A stretch of DNA of 46,613 nt, from positions 1 through 46,613 of the forward strand of contig JBEBSD010000049.1 in the NCBI GenBank assembly GCA_040394475.1, given 5' to 3'. Source of the DNA: JBEBSD01 sp040394475. GTDB taxonomy: Bacteria > Bacteroidota > Bacteroidia > Cytophagales > Spirosomataceae. The position numbers and the translations under genes were made by a program. Below the pieces are notes generated by a model. The model did no database searches and was not told the origin of the DNA. It saw only the letters and a program-made list of their open reading frames with translations. The stretch's first letter is position 1, and the number at the start of each line of letters is the position of its first letter. Positions 17,044 to 26,123 of the stretch are shown piece after piece.

Positions 17044-18480
17044 TCACTTTACATCCCACCAGTTTTTGACGGCCTGTGTATCACCGCCTATGTTGGCCGC
17101 CGCCTGCTCGGAGTTGACTGCATTGCCGGAACGAGTGGCGGCCGGATAGACGATCCGGGTAGGCACTACGGTTACTGCCGGGTCGAGACTACCCGAAACA
17201 GGTGCTATAAACAACGGGGTTCCGTCAGGCTTCACAGGGTCCAGGCGCAGCCGTTCGAGCCATCCCTGCAGGCCCTGAAGATACAGCGCCAGCCATTTCT
17301 GCGTACCAATCGTATTTTGCCAGGTCCCCGCGTCGTAAGGGACTTTAGCCAGGTAAGCAGCTACTTCAGCTTCGTTGGTGACCCCCCATTGCTGCAGGGA
17401 TGCCTTTATTCCTGCTGCATACCATTCCTCCGCCGTATTCCCGACCGCAATGCCCCGCTCCGCCGCTTCTGCCAATGCAAATGCAATCTCCGAATAAGTA
17501 ATAATATACCCTTTGGCGTCCCCCGCATAGGCCTTTACCCCGGGCCTCGACAAACCGATCACGGTCGGCAGGTCGTCCTGAAATCCGTAAGGCTTGCCAA
17601 TGTACTGTCCGTTGGTCTGGTCGGGCCGCGCATATTCTTCGAGTCTGGGATCCCCCAGCGCTTTCATGTAGTCAACCAGTGTAGTCGTCACGGCAAATTC
17701 AACCAGCGGACGTTCGACATCGTTATAGGGAAAGCGTTCGGTAGCAACCGCCGAGCGGTACGGAAAATAGGCGTCCTGGCTGACGCTGGTGAGCGTTTGG
17801 GTGGCTGCCTCGGCAATCACCGCCGCCGCTTCGGCAGGCAGTACGTCCGACATCCTCAGGGCAATCCGTATGCGAAGCGCATTGGCAATCCGAATCCACT
17901 GCTGTACGTCCCCGCGGGCTATGATATCGCCCCTGATGACCCCGGAGCCGGGATCCCGCAAAGCGGCTATCTGGCGTTCAAGGTTATCCAGAATGGCCAG
18001 GTATACCTCTTTTCCGCCGTCAAAAACCGGCAAAGGGTACTCATCTCCCTGGAGCGCCTGCGTATAAGGGATATCGCCATAGACATCCGTTAACACATGG
18101 AACAACCAGGATTTCATCACTTCGGCAACTGCAACCTGGTGGGGATTGTTCTCGTCGGGATGACGCTGATAATAGTTGCTGATTTCCTGCAAGTCCATCA
18201 ACGGCCCGGAATAAATGCCTGACCACAACCCCTGGTCGGTGAAGGAATACCGGGCATCGGTTGTTTTGTCGGTACCCATCCAGTACTGGGAAAGCGCCAT
18301 GCCCATCCTGGCATTGTAATACGTATGATACATCAGGTCCGTAGCCATCTTTTGCGCACTGGCAAGGAGGAACTCGGGCTGTGTTTCGCCGGACCGTGAA
18401 GGGTCGGTGTTGATTGTTTCGAAATTGGAGCACGCAGCCAACAGGAGTACTGTTATTGCTGCCAGAATAGCTGATTTCAT
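17044..18480 (-). CDS. SusD-like outer-membrane lipoprotein (SusD-like_2 type)
   Basis: This 478-residue lipoprotein pairs with the SusC just upstream. The start at 18480 gives a good SPII signal, MKSAILAAITVLLLAAC (Cys17); an ATG nine codons earlier at 18507 is possible but adds a charged lead with no benefit. Features of the SusD-like_2 group (PF12771) are visible: NFETINTDPSRSGETQPEFLL near the N-terminus, ARMGMALSQYWMGT, VAEVMKSWLFHVLTDVYGDIPYTQAL, and YSEIAFALAEAAERG. The group is shorter and distinct from classical RagB/SusD. It starts 29 bases after susC. No enzyme gene accompanies the pair, so the substrate is not predictable; the neighbouring arabinose operon is only a hint. Confidence 0.88.
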   Translation of the reverse strand: MKSAILAAITVLLLAACSNFETINTDPSRSGETQPEFLLASAQKMATDLMYHTYYNARMGMALSQYWMGTDKTTDARYSFTDQGLWSGIYSGPLMDLQEISNYYQRHPDENNPHQVAVAEVMKSWLFHVLTDVYGDIPYTQALQGDEYPLPVFDGGKEVYLAILDNLERQIAALRDPGSGVIRGDIIARGDVQQWIRIANALRIRIALRMSDVLPAEAAAVIAEAATQTLTSVSQDAYFPYRSAVATERFPYNDVERPLVEFAVTTTLVDYMKALGDPRLEEYARPDQTNGQYIGKPYGFQDDLPTVIGLSRPGVKAYAGDAKGYIITYSEIAFALAEAAERGIAVGNTAEEWYAAGIKASLQQWGVTNEAEVAAYLAKVPYDAGTWQNTIGTQKWLALYLQGLQGWLERLRLDPVKPDGTPLFIAPVSGSLDPAVTVVPTRIVYPAATRSGNAVNSEQAAANIGGDTQAVKNWWDVK

Positions 18481-18509
18481 AAAATGGAAGCGGTTGGAGA
18501 TGTGCATAA

Positions 18510-21500
18510 TCAGAAAGTAACGTTAAGGTTAAAACCATAGCTGCGAACCGGAGGAAGCCCTCCCCCCTCGAACCCTATCTGATTACCGATGGAATTGGTA
18601 ATGTTGGCAGGGTCCACATTGGGCGCGTTGCTTTTCATTAACCATAAATTGCGCCCGGTAAGCGTGAACCGTATGGCCTGCATTTTAAGGCGTTGGGCGA
18701 CCTCATCGGGAAAATGCCATCCGAGGCGCACTTCCCGGAGGTAAATAAAACTGCCGTCATACAAGTTAGCCCTGCTGATCACGTTTCCGCCATTTACATT
18801 AAAGTGATTCCTGGCGCTGATGTTGACGTCATTAGGACTGCCGTCTTCTTTAACTCCGGGTACCACAAGCCCGTTTTCACGGATGCCGTCGATAGCGGTT
18901 TCATACAACATTCCGGACCTGTTGCCATACAGGTTCGTATAGGAGAAGAAATCCCCTCCTTTCTGAAAATCGATCAATGCCGAAAGGTACAGGTTTTTAT
19001 AGGCGAAGTTGTTGGAGAGGCCCCCCACATAGTCAGGGAAGACGTCGCCGATCACCACCGGAACGGGCGTCACCTTATAGGCCCCGCTTTCGGTCACAAT
19101 CCGGTTGCCATTCGCATCATATACATAGTCGGAGCCCATCATGGTACCCATCGACATGCCTTTTCTTGCTACCATGGAAACGCGCTGCGTACGCCGCTCG
19201 GTACCGAGAATGAAACTCTCAATTCCTTCCAGGTTATCCCCCGAAGTATTCAGGTCCACTACTTTGTTCCGGTTTCTTGAAAAATTGAGCACCGCCTTCC
19301 AGCTGAACACATTGGTCATGATGGGGGTGACAGAAAGTGTCAGCTCCACACCCTTGTTCTGAACCGTTCCCCCGTTGACGATCTTTCCCGTAAAGCCGCT
19401 TTCAGGGGGCGTTGAGATGTTCCAGATCTGATTGCGGGTATACCGATCGTAGTACGTAAAATTGACACCCAGACGATCTGTAAAGAATCTCAGATCGAGC
19501 CCTCCTTCTATCTCGGAAGATAACTCAGGCTTCAGCCGGCTGTTGAACAGGCTATTGGAAGTGGTCTGCAGCGGGAATCCCGCAAAGGGCGCCACGTAGT
19601 CAAAATACCGGGAAACCGAATAGGGACTTGCATCGTTACCCACCTGGGCAAAGGAGAGCCGGGCTTTTCCGAACGTCAGCCAGGTCCATTCCGGCAGCAT
19701 TTCAGAGAAGATGAAGGAGGCTGCAACGGACGGATAAAAGTAAGAATAGTTACCCGTCTGGTAGAGACTCGACGCCCAGTCATTCCGGCCGGTAGCCGTT
19801 AAAAACAGGCGGTCGTTGAAACCCAGCGTTGCAGAAGCGAAGAGCGAATTAATCTGCTTGTTGGCGAAAGTACTGCTTACCGTGGCGGGCGATACGGAAT
19901 TCTGTAATACGTACACGCCGGGATTCGACAGGCCGCTATTCGTATTGCCGGCATCGATACCCATCTTGATGTCCATAATATTCCCTCCGGCCACGGCATC
20001 CAGCGACAGGCTTTCGCCCAGCTTCTTATTGAGGTTTAACGTGAACTGGTAATTGTTTTCACGATTCAGCAGCACCCGTCTGGCATAGGAGCCGACAAAG
20101 AAACCTTTTGCAGTGCGGACTTCGTCCAGGTGATGGTAGTAATCTGAAAATACGCGCAGATCGGCCGAAAGCCCGTCTGCCAGTTGATAGGTCAGGCCGG
20201 CATTCCCGAAATAGCGGTTGTTCTCGTCCGTATTGTAGTTTTCGTATTGGTTCCAGTAAGGACTTTGCGTAAATGCCGGCTGCTGGATGTTCCATGCGGT
20301 ACGGTTCCACCCCTGTTCGCTGCCATCGGGGTATTTGTAGTTCCTGAAATAGGCATCGTCAATCTGCCGCTGACCGTACATGACGTAAAACAGCATCGGG
20401 TTGTTACCGTGAAACCCGGTCCCCGGCCTCCCCTTGGAGCGGTCGTTGACATAGTTGATGCCACCGCTGAAGGTAAACTTATCCGTAAACTTGTAGACGT
20501 TGCTCAGGCTGATGAAAAAACGCCGCATACTACTGTTGGGATAGATAAAATCCTGCTTCGTCTGTCCGAGCGAAAAACGGATAGAGCCATTATCACCGCT
20601 GCTGGCGATGGAAAGATTATTGGAAAAAGTAGTCCCGGTGCGGAAAAAATCCCGGGCATTGTCCGGTTGCGGGCTCCAGGGAGCAGCTATCCCGAAATTC
20701 GGATTGTTCCGGTCCGCGTCCCAGGACCAATAGTGCCTTACCAGGCGGCCGTCCAGCCGGGGTCCCCAGGATTCGTCTACGCCATATCCGGGAATCAGGT
20801 CGTATTTACCCTTCCCGTCGTCGTCATCGTAGGTACCCCCGCCCGGTAAAAAACCGGAGGGATTTTCGTTGACGTACAGTTTGGTAAAGGTGTCGCTGCC
20901 TCCGCCTCCGTATTCATTCTGAAAATCGGGTAACAGGGAAACCTGATCTATTTGGAGGTTAAAGTCGTAATTGATGGAGAGCTTCCCGGATCCCCGCCCG
21001 GTTTTTGTAGTAATGTACACCACCCCGTTTTGTCCCCTGCTTCCATATAAAGCCGACGCAGCCGCGCCTTTCAGGACCGAAATGTTCTCGATATCGTTCG
21101 GGTTGATCAGCTGTGCGGGATTACCATAGTCGAACCCGCCGCCGCCTGTACCCTGTCCGCCTACGACACCCGTTGCATTTTGGTTCATGTTAGCCAGCGG
21201 TACGCCATCCACAATAAACAATGCATTGTTGTTGCCGGAGATGGATTTCATTCCCCGGATGATAATCCGTGAGGAACCTCCCATGGAACCGGTGTTTCCG
21301 CCAATCTGTACGCCCGCCAGCTTGCCCTGAAGGGAGTTGATAAAGTTGGTTTCACGCGCCTCCTGAATACTGCTGCCCTCTACCTGTTGTACGGCATAGC
21401 CCAATGTGCGGGTCTGCTGCTGAACCCCCAGCGCGGTGACCACCACTTCACCCAGACTTTTGACGTCGGGAAGCAGTTTAATGGTCAATTGCGAAACCGA

Positions 21501-21767
21501 TGCGGGCACCTTCTCCTGCGCAGTTTGGAAGCCGATCGAGGAAATGATCAGGGTTTGCTCACCGGAAGGAATGGTAAAGCTAAATTCGCCGTCCGCATTG
21601 GCCGATGTCCCGAGATTACTGCCCTGAACCAGAATATTGGCCCCCGGAACCGGGTGATTGCTTTCATCCACTACTTTGCCTTGTAAGGGCCTTCCCTGTG
21701 AAAGTGCTGCCTGAATACTGAGCAACACAAACAGTAAGCTCAATGGATAAGTGGTCTTTCTTCTCAT
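18510..21767 (-). CDS. SusC/RagA-family TonB-dependent transporter without STN domain
   Basis: This 1085-residue outer-membrane importer starts at ATG 21767, which gives the signal peptide MRRKTTYPLSLLFVLLSIQA; an ATG 12 codons upstream (21803) would bury it. A CarboxypepD_reg-like domain follows at once (about 27-105, LQGKVVDESNHPVPGANILV), then GEVVVTALGV, the plug (SLQGKLAGVQIGG ... GSRGQNGVVYITTKTGRG) and the barrel ending in NLNVTF. It lacks the STN domain found in the first SusC, and no sigma/anti-sigma pair is near, so it is not controlled by that relay. SusD follows 29 bases downstream. Upstream lies the complex heptad repeat locus. Confidence 0.94.
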   Translation of the reverse strand: MRRKTTYPLSLLFVLLSIQAALSQGRPLQGKVVDESNHPVPGANILVQGSNLGTSANADGEFSFTIPSGEQTLIISSIGFQTAQEKVPASVSQLTIKLLPDVKSLGEVVVTALGVQQQTRTLGYAVQQVEGSSIQEARETNFINSLQGKLAGVQIGGNTGSMGGSSRIIIRGMKSISGNNNALFIVDGVPLANMNQNATGVVGGQGTGGGGFDYGNPAQLINPNDIENISVLKGAAASALYGSRGQNGVVYITTKTGRGSGKLSINYDFNLQIDQVSLLPDFQNEYGGGGSDTFTKLYVNENPSGFLPGGGTYDDDDGKGKYDLIPGYGVDESWGPRLDGRLVRHYWSWDADRNNPNFGIAAPWSPQPDNARDFFRTGTTFSNNLSIASSGDNGSIRFSLGQTKQDFIYPNSSMRRFFISLSNVYKFTDKFTFSGGINYVNDRSKGRPGTGFHGNNPMLFYVMYGQRQIDDAYFRNYKYPDGSEQGWNRTAWNIQQPAFTQSPYWNQYENYNTDENNRYFGNAGLTYQLADGLSADLRVFSDYYHHLDEVRTAKGFFVGSYARRVLLNRENNYQFTLNLNKKLGESLSLDAVAGGNIMDIKMGIDAGNTNSGLSNPGVYVLQNSVSPATVSSTFANKQINSLFASATLGFNDRLFLTATGRNDWASSLYQTGNYSYFYPSVAASFIFSEMLPEWTWLTFGKARLSFAQVGNDASPYSVSRYFDYVAPFAGFPLQTTSNSLFNSRLKPELSSEIEGGLDLRFFTDRLGVNFTYYDRYTRNQIWNISTPPESGFTGKIVNGGTVQNKGVELTLSVTPIMTNVFSWKAVLNFSRNRNKVVDLNTSGDNLEGIESFILGTERRTQRVSMVARKGMSMGTMMGSDYVYDANGNRIVTESGAYKVTPVPVVIGDVFPDYVGGLSNNFAYKNLYLSALIDFQKGGDFFSYTNLYGNRSGMLYETAIDGIRENGLVVPGVKEDGSPNDVNISARNHFNVNGGNVISRANLYDGSFIYLREVRLGWHFPDEVAQRLKMQAIRFTLTGRNLWLMKSNAPNVDPANITNSIGNQIGFEGGGLPPVRSYGFNLNVTF

Positions 21768-22181
21768 GATGCAGTGCTGTTTTTGTTGGACGTCTATGAT
21801 CATACACTGTAAAAGCGGGTATCCACTTATTAAATACTGGATATTTTGTATGATTTTAATTAGAAATTCATTAAATGTGTGTTCCGGCCGATTTGCAGGC
21901 GGGTGTGGAAGTGCCGGAAATTCCGGGATTTATGGGGGCAGGAGTCGGCTTTCGGCTTTCGGCTATCGGCTTTCGGCCGTCGGCCGTCGGCTATCAGCTA
22001 TCGGATAAAATACGATGGGTGAGCGCAGTCGAACCCGGGAGCTGAGCCACGGCTATCGGCTATCGGACAAAATACGATGGGTGGGTGGTTGGGTGAGCTA
22101 AGTCGAACCCAGAAGTCGAACCCAGAAGTCGAACCCGGGAGCTGAGCCCACGGCTATCGGATTTGTGGCGGTTGTCGGGAA
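21768..22181. other. Intergenic region between susC and araD, largely repeat DNA
   Basis: These 414 bases separate two minus-strand units. The part next to susC (21768-21940) is AT-rich and should hold its promoter, but no TAnnTTTG match was seen on the minus strand. The rest (21944-22160) is the second heptad repeat locus. There is no convincing gene; an open frame at 21751-22008 is repeat translation (RLSA-type). Confidence 0.6.
21944..22160. repeat. Composite repeat locus: heptads plus two larger direct repeats
   Basis: Eight full heptads of the form GTCGGCT, TTCGGCT or ATCGGCT run from 21944 to 21999, the reverse complement of the unit at 154-251. A 24-base word at 21998-22021 returns at 22060-22083 with one mismatch. 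A second word of about 32 bases at 22028-22059 returns at 22128-22160 with one inserted base. AGTCGAACCC occurs at 22027, 22101, 22114 and 22127; the last three form a 13-base tandem. The locus therefore grew by duplication of modules, each ending in CGGCTATCGG. Confidence 0.85.
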
Positions 22182-22880
22182 TCAAAGCGCCTGGCCGTAG
22201 TAGGCGTCTTTCCCGTGTTTGCGTTCGTAGTGCTTGCCGGCGAGGGTATCTTTTATACGCGGGGTTTCCGGGTTGATCTGAACCGTCAGGTAGGCCATGC
22301 GCGCTATTTCTTCAAGCACTGCCGCATTATAGACCGACTTTGCTGCATCCTTTCCCCAGGTAAAGGGGCCGTGGTTTTGCAGCAGCACCATTTCTACTTC
22401 CTGGTAAGAAAGCGACTTTTCCCTGAATACGTCAAAAATCTGATTCCCTGTTTCGTACTCGTAATCCCCCTGGATCATTACATCGGACAATACTGCCGCA
22501 CAGGGGATATCGCAATGGGTATGGTCGGCATGGGTAGTCCCCAGAAGAGGGATAGCCTTCCCGGCTTGTGCCCATGCGACTGCATACGTGCTGTGTGTGT
22601 GGGTAATCCCGCCGATGTTTTCCCAGGTTTTATACAATAGCGCGTGTGTTTTGGTATCGGATGAAGGGCGCAGCTTCCCTTCGACGACCCGGGCATCATA
22701 ATCCATAATCACGATGTCCTGTGGCTGCAGCCGGTCATACGGGACACCACTGGGCTTGATGGCAAATACTCCCTGCTGCCGGTCAACGGCACTTACATTT
22801 CCAAACGTAAACAGTACCAGTCCCAATTCCGGTAACTGTCTGTTGGCTTCATAGCATTCTTCTTTCAGCGATTTATACAT
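22182..22880 (-). CDS. araD: L-ribulose-5-phosphate 4-epimerase
   Basis: This 232-residue cytoplasmic enzyme converts L-ribulose 5-phosphate to D-xylulose 5-phosphate, the last step of the arabinose pathway before the pentose phosphate route (EC 5.1.3.4). It is a class II aldolase-fold zinc enzyme. Zinc ligands appear at His94 and His96 (GGITHTHSTYA) and His170 (LLQNHGPF), one residue off the E. coli numbering. The substrate-binding segments GNVSAVDRQQG and SSDTKTHALLY are present. Length matches the family (231 in E. coli). It is the last gene of araBAD, six bases after araA. The start codon is placed by conservation of the N-terminal helix. Confidence 0.97.
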   Translation of the reverse strand: MYKSLKEECYEANRQLPELGLVLFTFGNVSAVDRQQGVFAIKPSGVPYDRLQPQDIVIMDYDARVVEGKLRPSSDTKTHALLYKTWENIGGITHTHSTYAVAWAQAGKAIPLLGTTHADHTHCDIPCAAVLSDVMIQGDYEYETGNQIFDVFREKSLSYQEVEMVLLQNHGPFTWGKDAAKSVYNAAVLEEIARMAYLTVQINPETPRIKDTLAGKHYERKHGKDAYYGQAL

Positions 22881-22886
22881 AGCAGT

Positions 22887-24380
22887 TCATAAGTGATTTC
22901 CATAAGAGACATCGCTCCGGTGCAGTGCATCCCGGAACGGACGCAGCCTTGTGTCGTTGTCAATCACGACCAACTCCACACCCGTCATTTCAGCAAAATC
23001 TTCCAGGTATTCGGCCGACAAATTCTGACTGAATGCCGTATGATGAGCGCCTCCTGCATAAATCCATGCAGCAAGCGCTGTTTTCAGATCCGGATGCGGT
23101 TTCCAAAGAGCCCTTGCCACTGGCAGCAGGGGCAGTTCCTGTACCACCGGGACCGCTGTTACCTCATTGACCACCAGTCGGTAACGTCCGCCCAGATCGA
23201 TCAGCGACGCATTCAGCGCCGCTCCCGCTGCGGCATTGAAAACAAGCCTCACGGGGTCTTCCTTGCCGCCAATGCCCAGGGGATGAATCTCGCAAGAAGG
23301 AACTCCTTCCGCCACCGACGGGCACACCTCCAGCATATGCGCCCCCAGAACGAGGGCATTCTCCGGGTCAAAATGATAGGTATAATCTTCCATAAACGAC
23401 GTGCCGCCGGGAAATCCCCGGCCCATCACCTTCAGGGCACGGACCAGCGCCGCCGTTTTCCAGTCGCCCTCTCCCCCATACCCGTATCCGGAAGCCATCA
23501 GCCGCTGGGTGGCAATACCCGGAAGCTGTTTCATCCCGTGCAGGTCTTCAAATGTATTGGTAAAAGCGATTGCCCTGTGTGCTTCCAAGAACCGGCGCAT
23601 GCCCAGTTCGATACGTGCCGCATCCTGCAGGCAAGCATGCCGGTCGCCCCCTTTGCGTAAGGCGGGCGCCACTGCGTAAGACGCTTCATACAAATCGGTG
23701 AGTTCGGATACCGCACTGCCGGCAACGTCGTGAATAACCGATACCAGGTCGCCCACGGCATAGGTATTCACCGAAAAACCAAACTTTATTTCAGCAGCTA
23801 CCTTATCCCCTTCCGTCACCGCAACCTCGCGCATATTATCGCCAAACCGGATAACCTTCCCGCCCCGGAGATCGTTCCGCGCCAGGGCTACCCTGCTCCA
23901 GACGTTAATCCGCTCCAGCACATCAGGATCCTGCCAGTGCCCTACCACCACCTTTCTTGGTAGCTGCATCCGGGTCATGATATACCCAAACTCCCTGTCG
24001 CCATGCGCCGATTGGTTAAGGTTCATGAAATCCATGTCAATACTTTCCCAGGGAATATCCCGGTTATACTGGGTATGCAGGTGCAGCACGGGCTGCTGCA
24101 ATGCCTTGAGCCCCGAAATCCACATTTTAGCCGGCGAAAAGGTGTGCATCCAGGTAATGATCCCGATACACGCTTCCTCTGAATTAGCCTGCCGGCATAC
24201 TGCCGTAATCTCCTCCGGGGTGGTAACCACCGGTTTACTCACCACCCTGACCTCAAGCCGGTCGTTCAGAAACCGTGCGATGTGCCGGGAATGTTCCCCG
24301 ACCTCGCGCAGGGTAACCTCCCCGTACAAATGCTGGCTACCTGTCACCAACCATACTTCATATGCTTCTAATTGCTCCAT
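22887..24380 (-). CDS. araA: L-arabinose isomerase
   Basis: This 497-residue cytoplasmic enzyme interconverts L-arabinose and L-ribulose (EC 5.3.1.4). Manganese and catalytic residues sit in the expected motifs: Glu in GYGGEGDWKTAAL, Glu in TSFMEDYTYHF, His in LGAHMLEVCPS, and His in AGGAHHTAFS. The N-terminus has VWLVTGSQHLYGEVTLREV, typical of AraA. Length is the same as the family (500 in E. coli). It lies 29 bases after araB and six bases before araD, so the three are one operon. Confidence 0.97.
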   Translation of the reverse strand: MEQLEAYEVWLVTGSQHLYGEVTLREVGEHSRHIARFLNDRLEVRVVSKPVVTTPEEITAVCRQANSEEACIGIITWMHTFSPAKMWISGLKALQQPVLHLHTQYNRDIPWESIDMDFMNLNQSAHGDREFGYIMTRMQLPRKVVVGHWQDPDVLERINVWSRVALARNDLRGGKVIRFGDNMREVAVTEGDKVAAEIKFGFSVNTYAVGDLVSVIHDVAGSAVSELTDLYEASYAVAPALRKGGDRHACLQDAARIELGMRRFLEAHRAIAFTNTFEDLHGMKQLPGIATQRLMASGYGYGGEGDWKTAALVRALKVMGRGFPGGTSFMEDYTYHFDPENALVLGAHMLEVCPSVAEGVPSCEIHPLGIGGKEDPVRLVFNAAAGAALNASLIDLGGRYRLVVNEVTAVPVVQELPLLPVARALWKPHPDLKTALAAWIYAGGAHHTAFSQNLSAEYLEDFAEMTGVELVVIDNDTRLRPFRDALHRSDVSYGNHL

Positions 24381-24409
24381 TCCGGCTGCCAGTCCTTTGT
24401 TAGCGCTTA

Positions 24410-26065
24410 TTATAAAATGCTTTTTTCCGTAATCTCTTCTATAAAACGACCTATTTCCTTGTAACGGGCGTACAGAATCTCATAAACCGGTACCTTTTCG
24501 GGTTCCGGAAAATATTCCGCATCAAATCCCGAAGTCATCGCCTCCTGGGCTGCTTCCACCGTCGGATAAAGGCCTGCGGCAACGGTCGCGCACATGGCCG
24601 CGCCCAGGGCACAGGCCTGTTCGGAAGTAGCCACTTTAATAGGTACGTTCAGTACGTTGGCGAGTGTCTGCATCACAAACGGCGATTTTTTGGCGACTCC
24701 CCCGATCCCGATCACCTGATGAATGGGCACTCCTTCCTCCAGGAAACGCGTTACGATACTTTTCGCCCCGAAAGCAGTGGCCTCTACCAATGCTTTAAAC
24801 ACTCTGGGAGCATCTGTTCCCAGGTTTAATCCGGCTATCAGCCCTTTCAGCTCATGATTGGCATCCGGGGTCCGCCGGCCATTCAGCCAATCCAGGGCCA
24901 CCGGATCGTTCCCGGTCACCGGCAGCGCCGCTGCTTTATCGGCCAGGAAGCCCAACAGGCGCCGTGCCAGTTGCTCTTTTACCGCCGCGTCTTCGATCAG
25001 TTCAAAAACCGGTTCCAGGATCAGCTTTTTAAACCAGGCATAGACATCGCCAAAGGCTGACTGCCCCGCTTCGAATCCCAACATTCCCGGGATAATCGAG
25101 CCATCCACCTGCCCGCAGATTCCTTTGACCAGCAAATGGCCGACCTCCTCATTGGGCGCTACGAGCATGTCGCAGGTAGAGGTTCCCATTACCCGCACAA
25201 AAGAATACGGTGTGATAGCGGAACCGACAGCGCCCATATGCGCATCAAACGCCCCTACCCCCACGACTACCTCCTCCGAAAGGCCCAGCCGCGCCGCCCA
25301 TTCGGAGGACAGTCTGCCTACAGGCTGATCCGAGGTATAAGTCTCCCGGTACAGCCGTTCTCTCAATCCGCTCAGGAGCGGGTCCAGTGCCGTCAAAAAG
25401 GCCTCAGCGGGCAACCCGTCGAAACTAGCATGCCACATGGCCTTATGCCCGGCAGCACAACGGCTGCGTTTGAGGGTAAGCGGGTTGGTATCTCCGGTTA
25501 ACACAGCCGAAATCCAGTCGCAATGCTCCACCCACGAAAAGGCATTTTCCCGCACCTTTTCATCAATCCGTAACGTCCGTAGAATTTTAGCCCAGAACCA
25601 CTCGGAAGAGTAAATGCCTCCTACATATTGCGTATAGTCCGTTTCCCATGAATGGGCCAGTTCGTTAATTTCCTGCGCTTCCCGGTTACTGGTATGGTCT
25701 TTCCATAAATGGAACATTGCATTCGGATTCTCCGCAAACTCCGGCAGCAACGCCAGGGGACGTCCTCCGGCATCGACCGGCGCCGGGGTAGACCCTGTCG
25801 TATCAATGGAAATCCCAACCACTTTCGCAGGCGCCTCCGGTCCTGCTTCCTGCAATGCGCCTTTGATTGCCTGCTCCAGCCCTTCGAGGTAATCGAGCGG
25901 GTGCTGCCGGAACTGCGAGGAAGCAGCCTCGCAGTATAACCCTGCTTTCCAGCGGGGGTATTCAAAAACAGCACTGCTGACCAACTCTCCGGAGGCGGCG
26001 CTCACCAGCACTGCGCGTACCGAGTCGGTTCCGTAATCAAGTCCAATAACGTATTTGGTATTCAT
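24410..26065 (-). CDS. araB: Ribulokinase
   Basis: This 551-residue FGGY-family kinase phosphorylates L-ribulose with ATP to give L-ribulose 5-phosphate (EC 2.7.1.16). The start at 26065 (MNTKYVIGLDYGTDSVRAVL) was chosen over an in-frame ATG ten codons upstream, because the upstream one overlaps the operator-like repeats. Phosphate-1 loop DYGTDS, the segment GISIDTTGSTPAPVD, the catalytic Asp in GVGAFDAHMGAVGSA, RVMGTSTCDML, and the C-terminal IGGVAKKSPFVMQTLANVL are all present. Length is slightly below E. coli AraB (566). It is the first enzyme gene of araBAD and follows araR by 58 bases. Confidence 0.97.
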   Translation of the reverse strand: MNTKYVIGLDYGTDSVRAVLVSAASGELVSSAVFEYPRWKAGLYCEAASSQFRQHPLDYLEGLEQAIKGALQEAGPEAPAKVVGISIDTTGSTPAPVDAGGRPLALLPEFAENPNAMFHLWKDHTSNREAQEINELAHSWETDYTQYVGGIYSSEWFWAKILRTLRIDEKVRENAFSWVEHCDWISAVLTGDTNPLTLKRSRCAAGHKAMWHASFDGLPAEAFLTALDPLLSGLRERLYRETYTSDQPVGRLSSEWAARLGLSEEVVVGVGAFDAHMGAVGSAITPYSFVRVMGTSTCDMLVAPNEEVGHLLVKGICGQVDGSIIPGMLGFEAGQSAFGDVYAWFKKLILEPVFELIEDAAVKEQLARRLLGFLADKAAALPVTGNDPVALDWLNGRRTPDANHELKGLIAGLNLGTDAPRVFKALVEATAFGAKSIVTRFLEEGVPIHQVIGIGGVAKKSPFVMQTLANVLNVPIKVATSEQACALGAAMCATVAAGLYPTVEAAQEAMTSGFDAEYFPEPEKVPVYEILYARYKEIGRFIEEITEKSIL

Positions 26066-26077
26066 ATCAGTCAATAT

Positions 26078-26116
26078 AGCGTACAAATGACACAATTATT
26101 TTTTAAGCGTACAATT
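26078..26116 (-). promoter_or_regulatory. Twin operator-like direct repeats upstream of araB (candidate AraR sites)
   Basis: AGCGTACAAAT at 26078-26088 and AGCGTACAATT at 26106-26116 share nine identical bases (AGCGTACAA) and are 28 bases apart, both within the 58-base araR-araB gap. On the minus strand a weak minus-7-like TATATTG follows at 26073-26079. The position next to araB and just behind araR makes them likely AraR targets (inference; not compared with the published motif). Confidence 0.5.
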
Positions 26117-26123
26117 TTTTCTT

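Noticed and set aside
21751..22008. Plus-strand open frame of 85 codons ending in RLSA-type repeats
   Set aside because: Also repeat translation, running antisense over the susC start.
22101..22136. Possible CRISPR array from the regularly spaced AGTCGAACCC
   Set aside because: The repeats are 10-13 bases with no unique spacers between them, and there are no cas genes.
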